NCBI GenBank assembly: GCA_030640215.1
Contig: DAOWJU010000200.1
Coordinates: 1 to 10,988 of the forward strand
Source of the DNA: Desulfuromonadales bacterium
GTDB taxonomy: Bacteria > Desulfobacterota > Desulfuromonadia > Desulfuromonadales > BM103
Reading direction: 5' to 3'
Length of the DNA stretch: 10,988 bases
In this document: one piece after another, positions 6,570-10,988 of the stretch
How positions within the stretch are numbered: the first letter of the stretch is position 1
Layout of the letters: every line of letters begins with the position of its first letter
Program-made: the position numbers and the translations under genes
Notes under the pieces: generated by a model
What the model was told of the DNA's origin: nothing
What the model saw: only the letters and a program-made list of their open reading frames with translations
Databases searched by the model: none

Positions 6570-7574
6570 ATGAAAAAGACAAGAATTTCTGGCTGGGCCG
6601 TCATCTTCACCGTGACTTTTCTACTGGCTGCTTGCGCTTCACACGATCCGCGTGTGGCCGACTCCGACGTTATGTCCGGTCCTGATACGACCATGTCACA
6701 AACAGTGATGCAGGTGCATGAGGATAGCGCCATCATCATTTCACAAGATTGGCTCGATGAACGTGAAAGGGTAGTGGAGCAAAGAGAACTTGCTCTGGAG
6801 CAGCGTGAGGATAGCCCCGTTGTCATTTCACAAGATTGGCTCGATGAACGCGAAATGACAGTGGAACAAAGAGCGTTTGGTCTTGAGCAGCGTGAGAATG
6901 CGCTGGTGATTCGACAAGCCTGGCTTGATGAGCACGAGTTGCGACTGGCCCGGAGAGGTTCTGACTTGGATAGACAAGAGAACTTACTGGCAATTAACCA
7001 GGCTTGGCTCAATGAGCGAGAAACGAGGCTCGCACAGAACGTACCAGACCTGACAAAACAAGACGACATGATGGAGTTTCGCCAGGCGCTGGTTAGTGGG
7101 CGCGTAATGTCTCTGGACAGAACGGTGAATCGCGACCCCCGTTCGTTCAAACTGGCAGGTGCTGACTCGACCTTGGGTAAGGCTGAATCGTCCCCGGTTA
7201 GGGTTGAGGCAGGCCGTTGCTATGCCAGTGTGGTTTATCCGGCCGAGTATAAGACCGTGGCCGTGATCAAGCCGATTGAAGTTCCAAAGGGGGAAAACAT
7301 GCCAACCTTGTACCAGACCGTAACCGAGAAGGTCAAAGTAACCGATGAACAGATGCGTTGGGAAGAAATCCTCTGTGAAGATCATATGACAGAGTGCAGG
7401 ATCATCGAGGTCCAACGCGCCTTGGCTCTGGGTGGTTATAACCCTGGTCCGATCGATGGTGTCATCGGCCAGCAAACTATGGCTGCTGTCAACGCCTTCC
7501 AGAAAGATTTTAACCTGACAGTTGCCAACTACCTGACCATTGAAACGGTCAAAGCTCTGGACGCCAATTTCTGA
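6570..7574 (+). CDS. Repeat-containing lipoprotein with C-terminal peptidoglycan-binding domain
   Basis: A 334-residue protein with a lipoprotein signal peptide: lipobox L19-A-A-C22. Ala follows the cysteine, so outer-membrane sorting is likely. Residues about 57-175 hold four clear copies, and a fifth decayed one, of a 28-29 residue unit of the type I-x-Q-x-W-L-[DN]-E-x-E, with tryptophans at 61, 90, 118 and 146 and a leucine at the fifth position (174). The units are rich in Glu, Arg and Gln and should form a coiled coil. A middle segment (about 214-270) contains C217, C269 and C276 and the CYASVVYPAEYKTV block seen before such domains in other lipoproteins. Residues 277-332 form a PG_binding_1 type domain (VQRALALGGYNPGPIDGVIG, then AVNAFQKDF). 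It probably tethers the outer membrane to the cell wall. The ribosome binding site AGGAGAGGAGG is strong. An intrinsic terminator follows, so it seems monocistronic. Confidence 0.88.
   Translation: MKKTRISGWAVIFTVTFLLAACASHDPRVADSDVMSGPDTTMSQTVMQVHEDSAIIISQDWLDERERVVEQRELALEQREDSPVVISQDWLDEREMTVEQRAFGLEQRENALVIRQAWLDEHELRLARRGSDLDRQENLLAINQAWLNERETRLAQNVPDLTKQDDMMEFRQALVSGRVMSLDRTVNRDPRSFKLAGADSTLGKAESSPVRVEAGRCYASVVYPAEYKTVAVIKPIEVPKGENMPTLYQTVTEKVKVTDEQMRWEEILCEDHMTECRIIEVQRALALGGYNPGPIDGVIGQQTMAAVNAFQKDFNLTVANYLTIETVKALDANF
6738..6877 (+). repeat. Near-identical DNA repeat inside the lipoprotein gene
   Basis: The first two 29-codon units are almost identical in DNA as well as in protein: tttcacaagattggctcg recurs 87 bp later with the surrounding bases largely conserved. 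The later units are diverged in DNA. This points to a recent duplication and possible copy-number variation. Confidence 0.7.
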
Positions 7575-7606
7575 ACGTCCGGAGCGAGATTAATAACAAT
7601 AGCCTA

Positions 7607-7631
7607 AACCGGGATTCTCCCGGTTTTTTTT
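7607..7631 (+). terminator. Intrinsic terminator after the repeat lipoprotein
   Basis: AACCGGG (7607-7613), loop ATTCT, CCCGGTT (7619-7625), then T through 7631. A seven-pair GC-rich stem with a run of eight T is a textbook Rho-independent terminator. Confidence 0.93.
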
Positions 7632-7716
7632 GAGGTCGAAGGCAATTCATCAGTATCAGTTCATAACCTTTCGTCTGGCTTAGCTTGATAAGTTGCATGG
7701 GTGCCTTCTCCAGTTT

Positions 7717-7732
7717 CTTGCACAACGGCAAG
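7717..7732. promoter_or_regulatory. Inverted repeat CTTGC-N6-GCAAG upstream of the Crp/Fnr gene
   Basis: CTTGC (7717-7721), six bases, GCAAG (7728-7732): five-base arms with a six-base spacer, the spacing used by Crp/Fnr-family dimers, about 107 bp upstream of the regulator's ATG. It may be an autoregulatory site. A weak promoter (TTGCTG 7745-7750, TAGAAT 7767-7772, 16-base spacer) lies just after it. Confidence 0.35.
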
Positions 7733-7838
7733 TTGAGATAACACTTGCTGAAATTGACAAACCAGTTAGAATGATTCGGTAAATCTTTACTTGTTAGCTC
7801 AAACCATCACTTATTCAGCTTAAGCCAAATGGTGCATA

Positions 7839-8516
7839 ATGAATTATCGTCAAATACTGAAACACAGCCCTTTCTTTGCTGGCCTTTCCGACTTGGATCT
7901 TGACGCCCTGAGGGGTATCGCTCGCATCCGCGAACATCCACGTGGAGAGTTGCTCTTTTCCGACGGCGAGGAGGCCGCCGGTTTTTTTGTCGTGTTGGAT
8001 GGTAAGGTCAAAGTCTACAAACTCTCCCCTGATGGCAAAGAGCGCATTCTGCATGTTATTCATCCAGGTGGGACATTCGCTGAAGCGGCGATTTTTGGCG
8101 ATGGCTTGTACCCCGCTTATGCCGAGCCACTTCAGGTTTCCAAGCTGCTCTTCCTGCCCAAGGACGGGTTCCTCAGTTTGTTGATGGACAATGGCCAGAT
8201 TGCAGTCAATATGATTGCAGGCCTCTCCAAATTCTTACGTCAATTCGCTAACCAGATCGAGGATTTGACCTTTAAAGACGTTCCTTCTCGTCTGGCTCGT
8301 TACCTGATGGAATTATCTCACGGCACAAAGCAGACTGTGGAACTGCCGATCTCCAAAAGTCAGTTGGCTTCCAATCTGGGCACTGTCAGTGAAACTCTTT
8401 CACGCACCCTGCGTAAACTTTCGGAGGATGATCTGATCATTGTTGCCGGGAAAAAAGTTGAGATTCTTGATTTTGGTCGACTTGAAGAGCTTGCCGAGAA
8501 GTGTAAAGAAGGTTGA
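7839..8516 (+). CDS. Crp/Fnr-family transcriptional regulator, HcpR-like
   Basis: A 225-residue DNA-binding regulator with an N-terminal cyclic-nucleotide-type sensor fold (about 10-125; GELLFSDGE, GFFVVLDGKVKVYKLSPDGKE, HPGGTFAEAAIF), a dimerisation helix (about 120-145) and a winged helix (about 150-213). The cAMP-contacting R-S of Crp is replaced by a Y-P-A-Y-A segment (91-95), so cAMP is an unlikely ligand. There is no Fnr-type cysteine cluster at the N-terminus. The recognition helix carries V-S-E-T-L-S-R (183-189), the E-x-x-S-R pattern of Fnr, and the overall sequence resembles HcpR-type regulators of nitrosative stress in Desulfovibrio/Geobacter relatives. The ATG at 7839 has no strong ribosome binding site, but the fold begins directly after it. 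A candidate site lies just after the stop, before the response regulator gene. The family is sure; the HcpR subgroup is an inference. Confidence 0.9.
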   Translation: MNYRQILKHSPFFAGLSDLDLDALRGIARIREHPRGELLFSDGEEAAGFFVVLDGKVKVYKLSPDGKERILHVIHPGGTFAEAAIFGDGLYPAYAEPLQVSKLLFLPKDGFLSLLMDNGQIAVNMIAGLSKFLRQFANQIEDLTFKDVPSRLARYLMELSHGTKQTVELPISKSQLASNLGTVSETLSRTLRKLSEDDLIIVAGKKVEILDFGRLEELAEKCKEG

Positions 8517-8519
8517 ACT

Positions 8520-8537
8520 TTGTGGCACATGTCGCAA
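8520..8537. promoter_or_regulatory. HcpR-like operator candidate between the regulator and response regulator genes
   Basis: TTGTGGCACATGTCGCAA is an imperfect inverted repeat (six of nine pairs) with TTGT...CAA ends like HcpR/Crp-type sites. It starts four bases after the stop of the Crp/Fnr gene and 80 bp before the response regulator start. Its right half TGTCGCAA recurs upstream of glgP at 1532-1539. Confidence 0.4.
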
Positions 8538-8616
8538 CCAGCTTAACAGCCTGGTTGGACGATGTTCTTTTAACGTTGGGATGTATTTGGGTTGTCTTGG
8601 TTATCAGGTCCTTCGT

Positions 8617-9039
8617 ATGAAGAAAAAACTCCAAATTCTTGTCTTTGAAGATGACCAGGCATTGGTGACATTGCTAGGGCATGCCTTGCAAAGTACTGGT
8701 CATGACGTCCACTTCTTTTCTGAACCAACGGATTGTCCTATTTATCATGACCATAAAGCTCAATGTCCACAGGATCGTCCTTGTGCAGATATCATTATCT
8801 CCGATCATATGATGCCTAATATGACTGGTATTGATTTTTTGAAGCTTCAAAAGATGAGTGGTTGCAAGATTCCAGATGAAAACAAGGCATTGATAACTGG
8901 AACTGCGATGAATCCCGAGCTCAAAGTTTCTATTGAAGAACTTGGCTGCCATTATATTAAGAAACCATTCAGAATCGTTGAACTCCTGAAATGGATTGAT
9001 GAATGTGCTCAAAGGGTGCTTGCAAAGCCTCAACCCTGA
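8617..9039 (+). CDS. Stand-alone response regulator receiver protein with Cys/His-rich segment
   Basis: A 140-residue receiver domain with no output domain. Acidic residues E11-D12-D13, phosphoacceptor D63 (ISDHMMP), T94 (LITG) and K116 (IKKPF) are all present, so it should accept phosphate from a histidine kinase, none of which is encoded in this window. Between the second and third strands (about residues 36-57), where the second helix normally lies, there is a segment with C40, H44, H46, C50 and C56 and little helical hydrophobicity; two more cysteines occur at 83 and 111. I recall similar cysteine patterns in receiver proteins of Desulfuromonadales. The segment may bind metal or sense redox. 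The ATG at 8617 (CAGG upstream) is chosen over longer in-frame starts because the fold begins there. It lies 100 bp after the Crp/Fnr gene on the same strand. Confidence 0.87.
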   Translation: MKKKLQILVFEDDQALVTLLGHALQSTGHDVHFFSEPTDCPIYHDHKAQCPQDRPCADIIISDHMMPNMTGIDFLKLQKMSGCKIPDENKALITGTAMNPELKVSIEELGCHYIKKPFRIVELLKWIDECAQRVLAKPQP

Positions 9040-9054
9040 GTTTTTTTCACCATC

Positions 9055-9079
9055 CCAAAAACATGACACAACTTTTTGG
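9055..9079 (+). terminator. Weak hairpin after the response regulator gene
   Basis: CCAAAAA (9055-9061) can pair with TTTTTGG (9073-9079) across an 11-base loop, and a T-run lies at 9041-9047 directly after a four-pair stem overlapping the stop codon. Neither is a strong terminator, but together they suggest the transcript end. Confidence 0.3.
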
Positions 9080-9150
9080 ATACTTCACCTCAAGCCTGTC
9101 GACAAGTCCCTCAAGCTGATACCTTCAGCCCTGTCGGGCATATTTATACC

Positions 9151-9168
9151 AACCAAAGGTTAGTAACC
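9151..9168 (+). other. Mutually exclusive short stems AACC/GGTT/AACC
   Basis: AACC (9151-9154), GGTT (9158-9161) and AACC (9165-9168) would let the central GGTT pair with either side. The stems are only four pairs. The rest of 9040-9267, about 230 bases, shows no gene and no riboswitch I recognise. Confidence 0.2.
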
Positions 9169-9267
9169 CTGGCGGAAAAAGGACCATTTCACTATCTAAT
9201 GATTGTAAAATCCATCGCACGTGTTTAGATGTAAGTCTGTAAGGTTTAAGTAGAAGGGAGGATAATT

Positions 9268-9477
9268 ATGAGGACTTTCAGACTCAGGAGGTTGATACCG
9301 GTCCGATACCCTGATGGCCAGGTTGACAAGATCCCGGCGCCGTTGCTCAATACCATGATTGAAACTCATCAGATTGTTGAGTTTAAACGTAGAGGGGGCT
9401 GGGTTGTTCTCGATCGTGATGCAATTCGTGGTATGAACCATGGCCAACTCAGCTGCAAGGAAAGACGCTGGCACTGA
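9268..9477 (+). CDS. Small conserved protein resembling the GSU3473 family
   Basis: A 69-residue basic protein with a strong ribosome binding site (AGGGAGG, six bases before the ATG). The core pattern, V-R-Y-P-D-G-x-x-D then a leucine-rich helix, then I-V-E-F-K-R-x-x-G-W-V-x-L-D-x-D-x-I-R, matches my memory of the short GSU3473 family of Geobacter and relatives, whose function is unknown. There is no signal peptide or membrane segment. It stands alone, with about 230 bases free upstream and 187 downstream. The tail after residue 55 looks unlike the family and may be lineage-specific. The gene is very probably real; the family name is moderately sure. Confidence 0.78.
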   Translation: MRTFRLRRLIPVRYPDGQVDKIPAPLLNTMIETHQIVEFKRRGGWVVLDRDAIRGMNHGQLSCKERRWH

Positions 9478-9664
9478 AGGTTTGGTAGCACTTCGCTTTA
9501 GCCCAATCAAGGACAACGATACCTGGCCCACCCACTTATCATGCGGTCTCACCCCGACTTTTACACGGATGATTTGCATGAACTGCCAGACCAAATCTGA
9601 CCTACTGTCATAATATTTGATGCTCGTCAATCCATTCCATTCTTGAATCTGCTATCCTCTTTGC

Positions 9665-10747
9665 ATGAAAACTCTTTTTACAGCTCTTGTCCTGCCTCTC
9701 ACCGTCCTCTTGTTCGGCTGTGCTGCTGGCTCGCCACCGCAAGCAATCAATGAAAATTCGCTGATCCGCGTTGCGGCTACCGATAAGACCGGAATGTTCT
9801 CTGCGAATCAGGAAGGTCACAAAATTGCCGTGGTCAGAGGTGGTTTGCACCTTTATGACTTTGAGTCCGGTTCCTCTAAAAAGATCTCTTCTGATCAACC
9901 GGTTGCGCTGGCCTGGAGTGCCGATGGCTTAGTTCTGGCCGCCGTTTTCCCCGTCGCAGATTATGAAACCCGCCTGGCTCGCTATTCTGCTCAAGGTGAA
10001 TTGTTGCACGAAGCCTTGCTGCCGGTTGCATTCAATCAGATGGACTGGAGTGCTCGTGGCGACCTCCTGGTTATGGGCTATGTACTCAAACTCTTCTCTT
10101 TTGGTGCTGACCTGCAACAGATTCTCTACAATATGACTGATGAAGATGTTGTGGCGACCGTGCTATCTGATACGACCTTGAGGCTGTCAACAGTGAAAAA
10201 ACTGGCGAAGATCATGCGAGATGTCTTGCCGGTGGCTTTTTCGCCCGCCGGTGACGAACTGGTTTATCTACATTTGCACGAGCCCCCGCAATTTTCACCC
10301 TATCTGAAGTTGATTTATAAAAACTGGCAAGTTGCTAATGGACGTTCTTTACAGGAGATGCCGCTGCAAAGAGTGCAAGTTGTCTGGGAAAAACCTGCGC
10401 AGTCTGTTGCGGTTCGTACCGCTGATGGTGTGCTGAAACTTGATCTTTGGCCAACTGTGGAAGATGTTATCAGTCAATCCACAACAAATCATTATCGATT
10501 TGTCAGCGGACTCCTTTATGATGGCGATGAATTACTGGCCGACTGGGGGGAGGGTGCTCAGCTGCAGATTCTTCCCGATGGACGTTTCCTGATGGCGGCT
10601 AACAATGTTCTCTGGCGTGGTGATGGACTGCGGAGTGAACCACAGGAGAGTTACAGCGAGAGAGCCTGGACCTTGCGTCGCTGGCGTTTTGAGGGTCTGA
10701 TTACAGCGGATGAATACCAGAAACTCCTGAAAGAGGAAAATCAATGA
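9665..10747 (+). CDS. Beta-propeller-like lipoprotein with SHOCT-like C-terminus
   Basis: A 360-residue protein with a lipoprotein signal peptide (lipobox L16-F-G-C19; Ala follows, so outer-membrane sorting is likely). The body contains recurring WD40/TolB-like blades, for example ALAWSADGLVLAAVF, QMDWSARGDLLVMGY, PVAFSPAGDELVYLH and LQILPDGRFLMAANN, so a beta-propeller is likely though too diverged to name. The last 25 residues (WTLRRWRFEGLITADEYQKLL) resemble the SHOCT oligomerisation motif. The ATG at 9665 gives the correct signal peptide but has no visible ribosome binding site. The gene overlaps the next one by ATGA, so the protein probably works with the multiheme cytochrome, perhaps as an outer-membrane partner or assembly factor. 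The 187 bases upstream show nothing but weak promoter-like words. Confidence 0.78.
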   Translation: MKTLFTALVLPLTVLLFGCAAGSPPQAINENSLIRVAATDKTGMFSANQEGHKIAVVRGGLHLYDFESGSSKKISSDQPVALAWSADGLVLAAVFPVADYETRLARYSAQGELLHEALLPVAFNQMDWSARGDLLVMGYVLKLFSFGADLQQILYNMTDEDVVATVLSDTTLRLSTVKKLAKIMRDVLPVAFSPAGDELVYLHLHEPPQFSPYLKLIYKNWQVANGRSLQEMPLQRVQVVWEKPAQSVAVRTADGVLKLDLWPTVEDVISQSTTNHYRFVSGLLYDGDELLADWGEGAQLQILPDGRFLMAANNVLWRGDGLRSEPQESYSERAWTLRRWRFEGLITADEYQKLLKEENQ

Positions 10748-10988
10748 GCTGTTTACTGCGTTTGTTTAGTTTGTCTTGTCTGTTTCTCTTTTTCGCAACC
10801 ACAGCTTTTGCTGATGAATGCCTTGAATGCCACCAGAAAGAAACCCCTGCCGCCGTCAAACAGTGGCAGGCGAGTTCACATGCGCCTGCTATTGGCTGCT
10901 CCGATTGTCACGGCACAGATCATGAGGCCATTCTCAAGGGAGACGCACCTGCTGATGCAAAAGTCTGTGGCAGTTGCCATGAAAAAGC
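10744..10988 (+). CDS. Multiheme c-type cytochrome, N-terminal part, cut by the window edge (possibly HAO-like)
   Basis: The first 81 codons are visible. A signal peptide (about residues 1-23) is followed by three heme c motifs: CLECH (26-30), CSDCH (52-56) and CGSCH (75-79). The block between the first two, T-P-A-A-V-K-Q-W-Q-x-S-S-H-A, and the spacing of the motifs resemble the start of hydroxylamine-oxidoreductase-like octaheme cytochromes, which in anaerobes often work in nitrite or nitrogen-oxide reduction. The total number of hemes and the active-site ligand cannot be seen. The start overlaps the upstream lipoprotein stop by four bases (ATGA), with AAGAGGAAA as ribosome binding site. The cytochrome call is very safe; the HAO-like group is a guess from one block. 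Confidence 0.88.
   Translation, partial: MSCLLRLFSLSCLFLFFATTAFADECLECHQKETPAAVKQWQASSHAPAIGCSDCHGTDHEAILKGDAPADAKVCGSCHEK

Noticed and set aside
6542..7150. A 202-codon open frame on the minus strand, antisense to the repeat lipoprotein
   Set aside because: It mirrors the repeats of the plus-strand gene, is serine- and arginine-rich as expected of a shadow frame, and the plus-strand frame has a lipobox, repeats and a known domain.
8522..8538. TGGCAC...GCA resembling a sigma54 promoter after the Crp/Fnr gene
   Set aside because: The GG to GC distance is two bases too short for a -24/-12 promoter.
8440..8616. N-terminal extension of the response regulator overlapping the Crp/Fnr gene
   Set aside because: The receiver fold begins at 8617 with its own CAGG, and the extension overlaps a real gene in another frame and has no domain character.
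9121..9267. Possible GEMM (cyclic dinucleotide) riboswitch before the GSU3473-like gene, expected in this lineage
   Set aside because: The conserved blocks and tetraloop receptor of GEMM are not present; only short AACC/GGTT stems are seen.

Overview
The window looks like a moderate-GC chromosome segment from a Gram-negative anaerobe, most likely a deltaproteobacterium of the Desulfuromonadales (Geobacter/Desulfuromonas relatives). The signs are two outer-membrane type lipoproteins, a multiheme c-type cytochrome, a Crp/Fnr regulator of HcpR-like appearance, a small protein that resembles the Geobacter GSU3473 family, and a response regulator with a Cys/His-rich insert. This taxonomic call rests on recalled family resemblance, not on a search.

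Left part (1-3779, minus strand): the N-terminal 500 codons of a glycogen phosphorylase run off the left edge. Upstream of it lies a tightly coupled membrane-proteostasis pair: a long NfeD/ClpP-class membrane serine protease and a stomatin-like SPFH protein whose start codon lies inside the protease gene. The NfeD promoter sits so close to its ATG that the mRNA may be leaderless.

Middle (3874-6569): a perfect TATAAT -10 box starts a plus-strand pair, a GIY-YIG-fold protein that appears to have lost several catalytic residues, followed (1-nt overlap) by a YfcE-like metallophosphoesterase. This runs convergently into, and overlaps by 41 bp, a minus-strand gene for an exported HExxH zinc peptidase. 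A 500-bp region follows with three 23-bp tandem repeats, a doubtful small zinc-ribbon-like ORF, a perfect 16-bp palindrome, a good sigma70 promoter and repeated AGGCCT elements.

Right part (6570-10988, plus strand): a lipoprotein with W-L-D/N-E coiled-coil repeats and a C-terminal peptidoglycan-binding domain ends at a clear intrinsic terminator. It is followed by a Crp/Fnr-family regulator, an HcpR-like operator candidate, a stand-alone response regulator with an unusual Cys/His-rich segment, a GSU3473-like small protein, and a two-gene operon of a beta-propeller-like lipoprotein with a SHOCT-like tail and a multiheme cytochrome (three CxxCH motifs seen before the right edge, HAO-like spacing). 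This part reads as envelope plus redox signalling and electron-transfer functions. No RNA genes, insertion sequences or CRISPR arrays were seen.
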